Positions 17,574 through 26,965 of a stretch of 64,000 nucleotides of DNA are shown here, in pieces. The position numbers were made by a program, and so were the translations under genes. Each line of letters begins with the position of its first letter. The stretch's first letter is position 1. A model generated the notes under the pieces. That model was not told the origin of the DNA and made no database searches. It saw only the letters and a program-made list of their open reading frames with translations. Origin of the DNA: an uncultured bacterium. Its GTDB lineage: Bacteria > Bacteroidota > Rhodothermia > Rhodothermales > Rubricoccaceae. The stretch spans positions 62,001 to 126,000 of the forward strand of contig CANLSR010000006.1 of NCBI GenBank assembly GCA_947493945.1. The letters are read 5' to 3'.

Positions 17574-18644
17574 TCAACGGGAGAGGAGGGCGTCCAGCCG
17601 GGCGCGGAGGGCGGGGGCGTCGGGCACGGCGTCTCCCAACCGGTCGAGGGCGTCGAGCCCGCGCTGGGCCGTGTCGCGGGCGTCGCCGTCCCGGCCGGCC
17701 GCCGCGTAGGCCTCCGCCGCGCCCACGACGACGGCCGGGACGGACGAGAACAGCAGCAGCGCGTCGTCGGCGGTGGCGCCGGCGCGCGGGTCGGCGGTCC
17801 GGGCCAGGGCCTGGAGCGCGAGCGCCCACGTGCCGACCCGGCGCGGGTCGTCGTCCAGCTCCGCCAGCAGCGCGTCGGCAGCTTGGGCGTACTGGCCGGC
17901 CGCGAACAGCGCGGCTCCATCGGTCCCGCTGGCGGCCGGCGCCGGCGGGTCGGTGGACGGGGGAGGAGCGGGCGTCGGCGCAGCGGCGACCGGCGTGCCG
18001 GTCGCCGGCCGCTCCAGCTCCGCTAGCCGGCGGCCGACGGCGGGATCCGAGGGCGCCAGCCGCGCCGCGGCGCGGGCGTGGCCGAGCGCCTGGTCGAGAT
18101 CGCCGGCGGCCTGGGCCAGCGCCGAGAGCCGCAGCCGGGCGCCGGCGGTGTCGCCGATCTGCACCAGCCGCTGGAGCGCGTCCCGCTCCCGAGCGTCGTC
18201 GCGCTGCTCGGCCGCCAGCTCGACGACGGCCAGCAGCACGTCGACGTCGTCCGGCGCCAGCCGCTGGGCCGTGCCGAGGGCGTCGGCGGCGGCGGCCGGT
18301 TGCCCGGCCCCTCGGAGCGAACGGGCCAGCCCCAGCCACACGTCGGCCCGGCCGGGCGCCGCGTCGGCCGACCGGCGGGCGTAGTAGACGGCGTCGGCGG
18401 GCGTGGCCGCGACCTCGGCGCGGAGCAGCAGGACCGTCGGGTCGCCGGGCGTGGCCGCCAGGATCTCGTCCAGCACGTCGGCCGCGGCCGGCCCGTCGCC
18501 CAGCGCCTGGGCCGTCAGCGCGCGGACGAACCGGCCCTCGGCCTTCGCCTGCGCCGCGTCGCTGGCCTGGGCCGACGCCCCGCCCGCCCACACCGCCAGC
18601 AGGGCGGCGGCGAGGAGTCGGGGGGCTGGGGGAGGCGGAGGCAT
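17574..18644 (-). CDS. Secreted TPR-repeat protein
   Basis: 356 residues. The start at 18644 gives MPPPPPAPRLLAAALLAVWA and a signal peptide ending near GGASAQA; the open frame begins nine codons earlier. Tandem 34-residue helical hairpins with A/G/P-spaced TPR signatures follow (RADVWLGLARSLRGAGQPAA, DDVDVLLAVVELAAEQRDD, GARLRLSALAQAAGDLDQAL). There is a Pro/Ala linker near 220-245 and two or three more repeats to the end. TPR proteins scaffold complexes; its partner is probably the DUF4292 lipoprotein or EnvC-like factor, as these three genes are commonly adjacent in Bacteroidota. Confidence 0.78.
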   Translation of the reverse strand: MPPPPPAPRLLAAALLAVWAGGASAQASDAAQAKAEGRFVRALTAQALGDGPAAADVLDEILAATPGDPTVLLLRAEVAATPADAVYYARRSADAAPGRADVWLGLARSLRGAGQPAAAADALGTAQRLAPDDVDVLLAVVELAAEQRDDARERDALQRLVQIGDTAGARLRLSALAQAAGDLDQALGHARAAARLAPSDPAVGRRLAELERPATGTPVAAAPTPAPPPSTDPPAPAASGTDGAALFAAGQYAQAADALLAELDDDPRRVGTWALALQALARTADPRAGATADDALLLFSSVPAVVVGAAEAYAAAGRDGDARDTAQRGLDALDRLGDAVPDAPALRARLDALLSR

Positions 18645-18823
18645 GGCGCAAGATCGCACGAGCCGGACCAACGGCGGCCGCCTGCCTCGGCGTGTGCGGG
18701 GCCGCCGCGTCCTCGGCCAAAGGCGACGTCTTTAGAGAGTGCGCGACGGCCCCGTCGGCGTGTGTGCCGGCGCGTTGCGGACGGGCAACCCGCCTGGCTT
18801 AAGGGCTTCTCGCCCCCGCGCCC

Positions 18824-20250
18824 ATGACCGACCCCGCCGACCGGCCGCGCTTCCGCACGCCCGACACCACGCTCATCATCTTCGGCATGATCGTGCTGGC
18901 GGCCGTCCTGACGTGGGTCGTGCCGCCGGGCGCGTTCGCCCGCACCGAGATCGAGGTCGAGGGCGTGGGCGCGCGCGAGGTGGTGGTGCCGGGCTCGTAC
19001 GAGCACGTCGAGCGCGGCGGCGCGGGCGTAGGCGCCCGGCTGGCGCACACCGTCGCGATGGTGTTCCAGGCGCCGATCCTGGGGTTCGTCGACGCCGACG
19101 CGGCGCCCATCATCGCGTTCGTGCTGCTCGTCGGCGGGGCGTTCGCGGTGCTGGCCCGGACGGGCGCCATCGACGCGGCGCTGAGGCGCGTGGTCCAGGC
19201 GGCCGGCCAGTCCCGAGCGCTCGACGTGGTGCTGATCCCGCTGTTCATGGCGCTGTTCTCGCTGGGCGGCGCCGTGTTCGGGATGTCGGAGGAGGTGATC
19301 CCGTTCGTGCTCATCTTCGTGCCGCTCGCGCTCGCGCTGGGCTACGACTCGCTGACCGGCGCCGCGATCCCGTTCCTGGGCTCGGCGGCCGGCTTCGCGT
19401 CGGCGTTCCTGAACCCGTTCACCGTCGGCGTGGCCTAGGGGATCGCCGGCGTGGCGCTGTTCAGCGGCGCCGGCTTCGGGGTCGGGCTGTGGGCGGTGGT
19501 GACGGCGGTCGTGACCGGGTTCGTGGTGTGGCACGCGCGGCGCGTCCGCCGCGACCCGTCGCTGAGCCCCGTCCGCCACGCCGACGCGGCGCGGCCGGCG
19601 GCGGGCCCGGCGAGTCGTTTACCGGCCGGCACGGCGCCGTGCTGGTCGCGTTCGGGCTGGCCATGGCGGCGCTGATCGCCGGCGTGCTGACCGCCGGCTG
19701 GTACATCGTCGAGATCGCGGCGCTGTTCGTGGCGCTGGGCGCCGTCGGCGGGATGGGCGGCAACGAGACCGCGCGGGCGTTTATGGAGGGCGTCCGCGAC
19801 CTGGCCCCGACGGCCCTGGTGATCGGGCTGGCGCGGGGCATCCTGATCGTCCTCGAAGACGGCCAGGTGGTGGACACGATCCTCTACGCCCTGGCCTCCG
19901 GGCTGGGCGACGCCGGCACGACGGCCGCCGCCGGCGCCATGTTCGCGGCCCAGACGGCGATCAACTTTTTCGTGCCCTCGGGCAGCGGCCAGGCGGCCCT
20001 GATGATGCCGCTCATGGCGCCCCTGGCCGACCTCGTCGGCGTGAGCCGCCAGACGACCGTGCTCGCCTTCCAAATGGGCGACGGGTTCACCAACATGATC
20101 GTCCCCACGAGTGCGGTCCTGCTGGGCGTGCTGTCCCTCTCGGGGATCTCCTGGCCCACGTGGGCGCGCTGGCTGTGGCCGCTCCAGGCGGCGCTGTTCG
20201 CGCTCGGGCTCGCCGCGCTGGCGCTCGCCGTGGCCGTCGGGTACGCCTGA
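18824..20250 (+). pseudogene. YfcC/DcuC-type transporter gene with nonsense and frameshift lesions
   Basis: The first 204 codons encode a normal N-terminal half of a YfcC-family membrane carrier (DTTLIIFGMIVLAAVLTWVV, IPFLGSAAGFASAFLNPFTV) and end at TAG 19436-19438. Translation continues in the same frame with GIAGVALFSGAGFGVGLW, so the stop replaces the Gln of the family motif NPFTVGVAQGIAG. Near 19605-19611 one base is missing (GGCCCG|GCGAG where GGCCCGGGCGAG is expected). After that the homology continues one frame back (GESFTGRHGAVLVAFGLAMA through QTAINFFVPSGSGQAALMMP to 20250). Both lesions must be repaired for a full carrier of about 475 residues. YfcC-like proteins are thought to move dicarboxylates or amino acids. 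Confidence 0.85.
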
Positions 20251-20281
20251 GCGCGGGCCGAGGCGCGGGGCCGGGCCCCGG

Positions 20282-20311
20282 TTGCTTCGGGGTGGGTGAA
20301 CGCTGTACACT
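20282..20311 (+). promoter_or_regulatory. Possible promoter of the DUF2147 gene
   Basis: TTGCTT (20282-20287) and TACACT (20306-20311) are separated by 18 bases, about 105 bases before the DUF2147 ATG. It lies just after the end of the transporter pseudogene. This is a visual match to sigma-70-like hexamers only; Bacteroidota-type -33/-7 elements are not evident. Confidence 0.3.
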
Positions 20312-20415
20312 GAAGCGCTTCCACGGCACGTTCACAGTTCACCTGTGGGCCCGCGTTGGCACACCCCTTGAATGCCGCCGGCTGCCCCGGCTCACACCCC
20401 ACCTTCCAGAACTCC

Positions 20416-20865
20416 ATGTCCCGCCCCTTTTTCCGCGCCCTCGCCGCGCTCTGTTTCTTCGCCCTCGCCGCCCCCGCCTTCGCGCAGTCGCCGGTCGGCT
20501 GCTGGGCCACCGTCGACGACGGGGACGGGAGCGTCAAGTCGTACGTCAAGGTGTACCAGAGTGGCAACACGTTGGTCGGCGACATCGCCAAGCTGGCCGT
20601 CGACGGCGGCCGCTGTGAGGACTGCGCCGACCGCTACGACGGCCGCGTGCTGCGCAACGAGCGGATCATGAGCGGCTTCACGCTCGACGGCGGCCGTTAC
20701 AAGAACGGCTCGATCATCGACCCCAAGTCGGGCCGCACCTACAGCGCGATCATGAACCTGGTCGAGGGCAACAGCGACCGGCTCTACCTGCGCGGCTACA
20801 TCGGCATCCGGGCGCTCGGGCGCTCGCAGACGTGGCAGCGCGCCGCCGCCTCGAACTGCAACTAG
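20416..20865 (+). CDS. DUF2147 secreted protein
   Basis: 149 residues. A signal peptide (FFRALAALCFFALAAPAFAQ) is followed by a complete DUF2147 domain. Conserved blocks are PVGCWATVDDGDGSVKSYVK, the cysteine pair in RCEDCADRYDGR, IMSGFTLDGGRYKNGSIIDP, RTYSAIMNLVEG and LRGYIGIRALGRSQTW. The family is a small beta-barrel of lipocalin-like appearance found in the periplasm; its ligand is unknown. The two cysteines could form a disulfide. The gene stands alone between a broken transporter and an HNH nuclease gene. Confidence 0.88.
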   Translation: MSRPFFRALAALCFFALAAPAFAQSPVGCWATVDDGDGSVKSYVKVYQSGNTLVGDIAKLAVDGGRCEDCADRYDGRVLRNERIMSGFTLDGGRYKNGSIIDPKSGRTYSAIMNLVEGNSDRLYLRGYIGIRALGRSQTWQRAAASNCN

Positions 20866-21052
20866 TCCGGCCGGCGCTCGGTCGCCCGAGTGGACGTCGA
20901 CCCGCCCCCCGGCCGTGTCCTGCGGCCGGGGGGCGGGTCGTATGTTCGGGTCTGCGGGGGGCACTGGAGCCCCCCGCCAGCCGCCGCGCCGCTTTCTCCA
21001 CGTCGCCCCCCACCGGCCGCTCCCCCTCACGCCCCCGCGCAGCGGGACGGGC

Positions 21053-21562
21053 GTGAGCGCGCTCGCCGGACACGTCCTGGTCTTGAACGCCGACTACCAG
21101 GCGCTCTCGGTGTGCAGCGTCGAGCGGGCCGTGGGGCTGGTGTGGCTCGACAAGGCCGAGATGGTGGAGGCCCGGGCCGACCGCGCCCTGCACTCGACGC
21201 GGGCGACGTTCCCCTGGCCCAGCGTGGTCCGCCTGAGGCGCTACGTCCGCGTGCCGTACCGGAAGGTGCTGCTCACGCGCCGCAACGTGCTCCGGCGCGA
21301 CGGCCACCGCTGCGTCTACTGCGGCGCCGGCGAGCGGCTGACCCTGGACCACGTGGTCCCGAAGTCGCGCGGCGGGCCGGACGCCTGGGAAAACCTGGTC
21401 TCGGCGTGCACGCCCTGCAACAACCGCAAGGGCAACCGGACGCCCGAGGAGGCGGGCATGAAGCTGTCGAAGCGGCCCTTCCGGCCCAGCCACGTGATGT
21501 ACATGCGCGACCTGATCGGGACCTCGGAGGAGGCGTGGAAGCCGTACTTGTTCGCGGCGTAG
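21053..21562 (+). CDS. HNH endonuclease family protein
   Basis: 169 residues. The N-terminal half (VLVLNADYQALSVCSVERAV, VVRLRRYVRVPYRKVLLTRR) and the C-terminal HNH motif match a conserved stand-alone bacterial HNH family. The motif is RDGHRCVYCG, then LTLDHVVPKSRGG, then ENLVSACTPCNNRKGNRTPE. Catalytic His is in LDHVVP and Asn in WENLV; four cysteines (CVYC, CTPC) bind zinc. The family is chromosomal and not tied to phage or restriction genes here; its DNA target is unknown. GTG 21053 is preferred because the family usually begins directly before VLVLNADYQ. Confidence 0.9.
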   Translation: MSALAGHVLVLNADYQALSVCSVERAVGLVWLDKAEMVEARADRALHSTRATFPWPSVVRLRRYVRVPYRKVLLTRRNVLRRDGHRCVYCGAGERLTLDHVVPKSRGGPDAWENLVSACTPCNNRKGNRTPEEAGMKLSKRPFRPSHVMYMRDLIGTSEEAWKPYLFAA

Positions 21563-21628
21563 CGGGGGCCGGCCGCGGCTGGGAAGGCGCCCGGCCACCC
21601 GCTCCGGCCCTGCCCCGTGTTCCTCGCC

Positions 21629-21655
21629 CCGCTGGCGGCCGGCTTCCGCCAGCGG
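21629..21655. repeat. Perfect 10-bp palindrome of the GCTGGCGG family
   Basis: CCGCTGGCGG (21629-21638) and CCGCCAGCGG (21646-21655) flank a 7-base loop, in the 145-base gap between the HNH gene and the FAH-family gene. It could end the HNH transcript. There is no T-tract. Confidence 0.8.
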
Positions 21656-21707
21656 CCCGGGCACCGGGCGGGCGATCTTCCCGGACCTCCCCCACCGTCC
21701 AACCCTC

Positions 21708-22373
21708 ATGACCCTCACCCTTCCCGACGGCCGCGACGTCCGGCCCGGCAAGATTCTGTGCATCGGCCGCAACTACGCCGCCCACGTGGCCGAGATGGGC
21801 GACGTCTCCGAGGCCGAGCCCGTCGTGTTCCTCAAGCCCACCACGGCCCTCGTGGCCGACGGCGGCGAGGTCGTGCTGCCGCGCCAGTCCGAGGACGTGC
21901 ACCACGAGCTGGAGCTGGTGGCGGTGGTCGGCACCCCGGGCCGGCACATCGACGAGGCGAGCGCGCTCGGCCACGTCGCCGCCTACGCGCTGGGCCTGGA
22001 CCTGACGGCTCGCGACGTTCAGGCCCAGGCCAAGTCTAAAAAGGGGCCGTGGAGCATCGCCAAGGGCTTCGACACGTTCGCGCCGCTCGGGCCGCTCACG
22101 GACGCCGCCGAGGTCCCGGACCCCCAGGCGCTCGAGATCGCACTCGCCATCGACGGCCACGAGCGCCAGCGGGGCACGACCGACCACATGGTCTTTTCCG
22201 TCGCCCGCATCGTGTCGTTCCTGTCGTCCGTGTTCACCCTGGAGCCCGGCGACCTGATCTACACCGGCACGCCCGAGGGCGTCGGACCGGTCCGCGACGG
22301 CGAGCGGCTGCACGCGACCGGGACGGGGCTGGCGCCGCTGACCGTCACCGCGCGCCGCGAGCGCGCGTCCTAG
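21708..22373 (+). CDS. Fumarylacetoacetate hydrolase-family protein
   Basis: 221 residues, matching small FAH-fold enzymes (FAHD1/YcgM type) that act on acylpyruvates or decarboxylate oxaloacetate. Signatures are KILCIGRNYAAHVAEMG, EPVVFLKPTTALV, the metal-binding acidic segment HHELELVAVVG, AKSKKGPWSIAKGFDTFAPL and DLIYTGTPEGVGPV. The exact substrate cannot be told from sequence. The gene is followed by the DUF5686 gene 23 bases later; there is no functional link that I can see. Confidence 0.9.
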   Translation: MTLTLPDGRDVRPGKILCIGRNYAAHVAEMGDVSEAEPVVFLKPTTALVADGGEVVLPRQSEDVHHELELVAVVGTPGRHIDEASALGHVAAYALGLDLTARDVQAQAKSKKGPWSIAKGFDTFAPLGPLTDAAEVPDPQALEIALAIDGHERQRGTTDHMVFSVARIVSFLSSVFTLEPGDLIYTGTPEGVGPVRDGERLHATGTGLAPLTVTARRERAS

Positions 22374-22396
22374 CTGCCCTCTCCCCGGCCAATGGT

Positions 22397-24775
22397 ATGC
22401 GCGGACTGCTCCTGCTGGTCGCCCTGCTCTCCACGGCCCGGGCCCAGACCGTCGTCCAGGGGCGCGTGACGGACGCCGAGACGGGCGGGGGGCTGGCGGC
22501 GGCGACGGTCCAGGTGGCCGGGACCAGCCGGGGCACCGTCACCAACCGCGCCGGCGACTACGAGATCCGGCTGCCGGGCGGGGCGGCCGACTCTCTGGTG
22601 GTCCGGTTTATCGGCTACGCGACGGCCACGCGGGCCGTGCCCGCCAGCGGGCGGCTGGACGTGGCGCTGGCGCCCGCCGTGGCCGCGCTGGGCGAGGCCG
22701 TCGTGACAGCGGGCAACCCGGCCGACCGCATCATGCGGCGCGTGATCGCGCGCAAGGCGCGCTGGCGGGCCGGGCTCCAGACGTGGCGCGCCCAGGCGTA
22801 CTCGCGCCAGACGTACCGCTCCGACGGCGAGGTCGTGGCCGTGGTCGAGGGCCAGACGACGGCGTTCTGGGACCGCGAGCGCGGCTTGCGCGAGGTCGTC
22901 ACCGGCACGCGGCGGACGGGCAACCTGGGCGCGCTCCCGACCGAGGTCTTTACCGCCGCCGACCAGACGCTCAACTTCTACGACGACGAGGTCGAGTTCG
23001 GCGGGTTCGACCTGATGGGGCCCACCAACGCCCGCGCGCTGGGCTTCTACACATCCACCCTCGACGGCCGGCGCGCGCTGGGCGACCAGCTGGTCTACGA
23101 CCTGTCGTTCCGCCCCTCGAACCCGCTCCAGCCCGGCCTGGCCGGCACGCTGGCGGTGCTCGCCGGCGCCGACGCGCTGCTCTCGGTGGCGGTCCGCCCC
23201 AGCGGCGCCGTCCAGTTCCCGCTCGTGAACGCCTTCGAGCTGACGATGGAGCAGCAGTTTTCGTCGTTCGGGCAGGCCGCCGGCGGCGAGGCGGTGTGGC
23301 TGCCGGCCGACTTCCGGATGGACGCCCAGGCCAAGCCGGGCAACGTGCTCCTGCGCTTTCCCCGCATCCGGTTCGAGGTCAGCAGCCGGCTGACCGACTA
23401 CGCCGTCAACGTGGCCGTGCCGGACTCGGTCTACCAGCGCAACGGGGCCACCGTCGACTCGGTCGCCATCGCGGGCGGGCTGACGGCGGCGGGCGTCGTG
23501 CCGCTCTCGGCGGAGGAGGAGCGCGCGCTCGCCGAGATCGACTCCACCCGGTCGCTGGCCGAGGCGTTCCGTCCGTCCGGCCCGCTGGCGCGCTTTTTCG
23601 ACCTCAGCAGCTCCGCCGACGCGCCCGCCACGGCGCGCTCGGCCGGCGTCTCGTTCTCGTACGCTCCGGTGGTGGCCTACAACCGCGCCGAGGCCTTCCG
23701 CCTGGGCGCCAAAGCGGGCGTGTCCAGCCCCACCGCCAGCGGGGCGGTGGAGGCGGGCTACCAGACTGGCCCCGGCACCGTGACGGCGCGGGCCTCGGCG
23801 TGGGCGCCCGTGGGGCGGGGTGTGACCGTCGGCGCGGAGGCCCGGCGCGAGACCGTGCCGCTGGCGGAGTCGTTCTACGTCGGGACGGCGGTCAACAGCG
23901 TCGCGGCGCTGGCCGCGGGCGAGGACTACTTCGACTACGCCCGGCGCCAGGGCGCCGCCGCCTAGGGATACTGGGGACGCGGAGAGGGGCTTCAGCCGTC
24001 GGTCCGGCTCCAGGCCAGCTACGACGACTACCGGCCGGCGGCTGTCGAGACGCGCTACACGCTGTTCGAGCGCCCGCTCCCGGCCGACAACGCGTTCGTC
24101 ACCGACCGGCCGCTCGCGACCGCCGGCGTGCGCCTCCGGCTGGGCGGAGGTCCCGGCGGGCTGGCGGGCTCCGTCGCCGGCCGCCGCAGCGCCACGGTCT
24201 GGCTGGAGGCGGGCCGCCAGCCGTCGACCGACGGACAGTTTGTGGACGGCCGGCAGTACGCCTCGCTCGCCGCCGTCCGCTACGGCCGCGTCGAGGGCGA
24301 GGTCCGCTGGAGCCAGCCGACCGTCCTGCGCCGGCGCCTGCTCCCGCCGGCGCTCCACGTGCGGCTGGCGGCCGGCACCGCCAGCGGCGGGCTGCCCACC
24401 CAGCGCGCCTTCGGCATCGACGGCCAGCTCGCCGGCCTCTCGGCCTTCGGCGCGCTCCGGGCGCGGACGGGCCGGCTGACGCTGGCGCGGCGGTACGCGC
24501 TCGTCGCGTGGGAGCACGACTTCCGCTCGGTCCCGTTCGAGGCGCTCGGCTGGCGCGGCGCGGCGCCGCTGGGCGTCTCGCTCCAGGTCCACGGCGCCCA
24601 CGCCTGGGCCGACCGGGCGGTGGGCGCGCTCTCCGTGGAGCCGTCGCTAGCGCACCACGAGGTCGGCGCGTCGCTGGGCGTGGGCTACACGCTGCCGGTC
24701 CGGCTGGACGTGACCTACCGGCTGACCGACGATCCTGGCGTGGTGTTCGGGTTTGGGCTGGCGCGGCTTTTTTGA
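22397..24775 (+). pseudogene. DUF5686/CarboxypepD_reg outer-membrane protein gene interrupted by in-frame TAG
   Basis: The frame from ATG 22397 has a signal peptide (LLLLVALLSTARAQT) and a carboxypeptidase-regulatory beta sandwich (VVQGRVTDAETGGGLAAATV to SLVVRFIGYATATRAV, about 18-95). The DUF5686 body follows, ending in beta-strand-rich sequence. At 23963-23965 a TAG ends it after 522 codons. The same frame then stays open for another 269 codons with clear barrel-type sequence (TYRLTDDPGVVFGFGLARLF at the end) and stops at 24773. The full 792-codon length fits DUF5686 proteins. The TAG probably replaces CAG (Gln). Either this is a recent nonsense mutation or the truncated 522-residue product is all that is made. 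Confidence 0.8.
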
Positions 24776-24854
24776 CGCGCGCCCCGCTGGCGGTCCGGGC
24801 CGAGGGCACCAGCCTGGGCGGTGCGTCGTTGGGGATCGGTCCTTCCACGCTGCC

Positions 24855-26225
24855 GTGCGGCTCGCCTGCCTCGTTCTCCTGCTCGCCGCCTCCGTCGCGC
24901 CAGCGAACGCCCAGCCGACCACGGCCCGCCAACGGGGCGAGACGCCCGCGCCGCCTCCGCCTGAAGCTCCCAGGGTGCCGGGGCGGCTGGAGGCGACCGT
25001 CCGCGACGCCGACACGGGCGAGCCGCTGCCCGGCGCGACGGGCCAGGTGCTGGGACAGGTCGGCGGCGCGACGGCCGACCGCGACGGCCGGCTGTCTCTC
25101 GACCTCCCGTCGGTGCCCGACACCGTGGTGGTGCGGTTTATCGGCTACGCCGGTGCCCAGGTGATCGTCACGGCCGCCGACCTCCGCGACGGCATCGCCC
25201 AACGTGACATCCGTTTGTCCCCAGCGCCTTATGTGTTGGGCGAGGTGACGGTCACCGGCGAGCCGCCCGGCGAGCGCCTGTGGCGCCGCGTGCTCGCCCG
25301 CCGCCAGCGGCTGGCGGCCGGGGTGGGGGCCTACGCCGCTGAGGGCTACGCGCGGTTCCTGCTCGTCCGCGACGGCGCCACCGACGTGCGGCCGGTCCCG
25401 GTCCTGCTCACCGAGGCCGTCTCCAACCTGTCGTGGACGGCCGGCGGCGGGCTCCGTGAGGAGGTGGTCGCCCGGCGCCGGCGGCCCGACGGCGGCCCGT
25501 TCAAGTGGGCGCGGATCGGCCCGCTGACCGACCTCTACTTCGAGGACACGCTGTTCCTCGACGGCCGCGCCTACCCGTCGCCCACGCGCGCCGACGCGCT
25601 CCAGAACTACGCCTTCCGCCTGGGCGAGACCATCGAGGCCGACGGCCGGCGCTACCTCGACCTGGCCGTGATCCCGCGCCGCGCGGGCCTGCTCTCCGGC
25701 CGCATCCGCATCGCGGACTCGCTGCTGGTCATCACCGAGGCTGACCTCCGCGCCGACTCCGGCCCGCGCGGCGGCCCCGTCGACGACTTCGACGCGAGCT
25801 ACCGCTGGACCTACGGCCCGGTCTGGACCAACGAGGCCCTCGCCGACTCGGTGTGGCTGCCCAAGCGGTTCGACCGCGAGGGGCAGCTGGCGGTCAACCT
25901 GCCGGGCAACCGCGTGCCGCGCGTCCGCTTCCGGCAGACCACGGTCCTGGACCTGGTGGCGCCCGGCGCCCGGGGCGAGGCGGCCGGCCTGGGCCGGCGC
26001 TACCTCAACCCGAGAGGCGTCTACGCCGGCTACGAGATCTTCCGCACCGGCCGCAACCTGCTGCCGCTCGACAGCCTGGAAACCGTCGCCTTCGAGTCCG
26101 AGACCGTCCGGCGCTCCGAGCTGGCGGACCTGCTCAAGCGCCAGGAGGGCATCGGGCTCTCGGGCTTCGCTGGCCTCTTGAGCAAGCTCCTCGGCGCGAG
26201 CGACGTCGAGGGCGAGGACGACTGA
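24855..26225 (+). CDS. Secreted CarboxypepD_reg-domain protein (DUF5686-like without barrel)
   Basis: 456 residues from GTG 24855, chosen because it starts a signal peptide (VRLACLVLLLAASVAPANAQ); the frame is open further upstream but without such features. Residues about 45-125 are a carboxypeptidase-regulatory domain (LEATVRDADTGEPLPGATGQ, VPDTVVVRFIGYAGAQVIV). The rest (GERLWRRVLARRQRLAAGVG, LFLDGRAYPSPTRADALQNY, LVITEADLRADSG) resembles the central part of the preceding DUF5686 gene, but the beta-barrel half is absent and the protein ends in a short amphipathic helix. It probably arose by duplication of a neighbour. An outer-envelope location is likely; function unknown. Confidence 0.78.
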   Translation: MRLACLVLLLAASVAPANAQPTTARQRGETPAPPPPEAPRVPGRLEATVRDADTGEPLPGATGQVLGQVGGATADRDGRLSLDLPSVPDTVVVRFIGYAGAQVIVTAADLRDGIAQRDIRLSPAPYVLGEVTVTGEPPGERLWRRVLARRQRLAAGVGAYAAEGYARFLLVRDGATDVRPVPVLLTEAVSNLSWTAGGGLREEVVARRRRPDGGPFKWARIGPLTDLYFEDTLFLDGRAYPSPTRADALQNYAFRLGETIEADGRRYLDLAVIPRRAGLLSGRIRIADSLLVITEADLRADSGPRGGPVDDFDASYRWTYGPVWTNEALADSVWLPKRFDREGQLAVNLPGNRVPRVRFRQTTVLDLVAPGARGEAAGLGRRYLNPRGVYAGYEIFRTGRNLLPLDSLETVAFESETVRRSELADLLKRQEGIGLSGFAGLLSKLLGASDVEGEDD

Positions 26226-26295
26226 GAGGAGTCAGGCCGGAGGGGGCAGGAATCAGCCGGTGCAGTGACGCACGCCGACCCCTGTCCCCCGATCC

Positions 26296-26859
26296 CTACT
26301 TGGGGTCCTGCCCGTCGTTCGGGAGGCCGCCCTCGTAGCGCTGGAGGTGCGCCTCGACAAACCAGGTGCCGCGGTCGGCGATGTGCGTGATCTGGTCGTA
26401 GAGGTCCGTCGTGCCCGGGTCGCCCAGGTCGTCGGCCGTCTTGTTGTCCTCGCGGATGGCCTTGGCGTACTCGGCCCAGCGGTCGGCCAGCGTGGTCAGG
26501 AACGAGGGGTCGTTCATCGCATCCGTGTCGCCCTTCTGGTCGGCCCCGGGGAACGGCGAGATCCGGCTGCTCTGGGCGGCCATGCGGACGGTCCCGAAGG
26601 CGTAGCCGCCCAGGAGCACGACGCGCTCGGCGACCAGGTCGAGCGGCTCCTCCAGCTTTTCCGCCAGCTCGTCGTAGAGCAGGTGGAGCTGGTAGAAGTC
26701 CTTGCCCTTGACGTTCCAATGGGCCTGCTTGGTCTGGGAGTACAGGTCGGAGGTGTCGGCCAGCGTCTGGTTGAGCAGGGCCACCAGCTTGTGGCGCGTG
26801 TCCTCGCCGATGCCGATCCGGGTGGAGTAGGGGGTGCGTGCGGTCTTGTTGGTAGCCAT
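26296..26859 (-). CDS. dps: Dps-family DNA-binding ferritin-like protein
   Basis: 187 residues, a usual Dps length. Dps forms dodecamers that oxidise and store iron and shield DNA during starvation and oxidative stress. The inter-subunit ferroxidase residues are in QAHWNVKGKDFYQLHLLYDE and LDLVAERVVLLGG. The last helices include DLYDQITHIADRGTWFVEAH. A short basic N-terminal tail (MATNKTARTPYSTRIGIG) could contact DNA. ATG 26859 is the normal start. It is a single gene, convergent with the CarboxypepD_reg gene. Confidence 0.93.
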   Translation of the reverse strand: MATNKTARTPYSTRIGIGEDTRHKLVALLNQTLADTSDLYSQTKQAHWNVKGKDFYQLHLLYDELAEKLEEPLDLVAERVVLLGGYAFGTVRMAAQSSRISPFPGADQKGDTDAMNDPSFLTTLADRWAEYAKAIREDNKTADDLGDPGTTDLYDQITHIADRGTWFVEAHLQRYEGGLPNDGQDPK

Positions 26860-26965
26860 GGGAATGGAGGAGATGGGGATGGAGTTAACCCGAGCGGCCG
26901 GGGCACAGATCCGTGCCCAACGGTTCCTCACGCTTCTTCCGAATCCCCCTGATGCGGCCCGGCCG

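Noticed and set aside
21053..21562. HNH gene as part of a phage, homing intron or restriction system
   Set aside because: No intron, phage or methylase gene surrounds it, and it matches a common stand-alone chromosomal HNH family.
19436..23965. Reassignment of TAG to an amino acid
   Set aside because: Many genes here end at TAG (hisI, DPP IV, msrB, gdhA, hpt), and both in-frame TAG codons fit simple CAG mutations.
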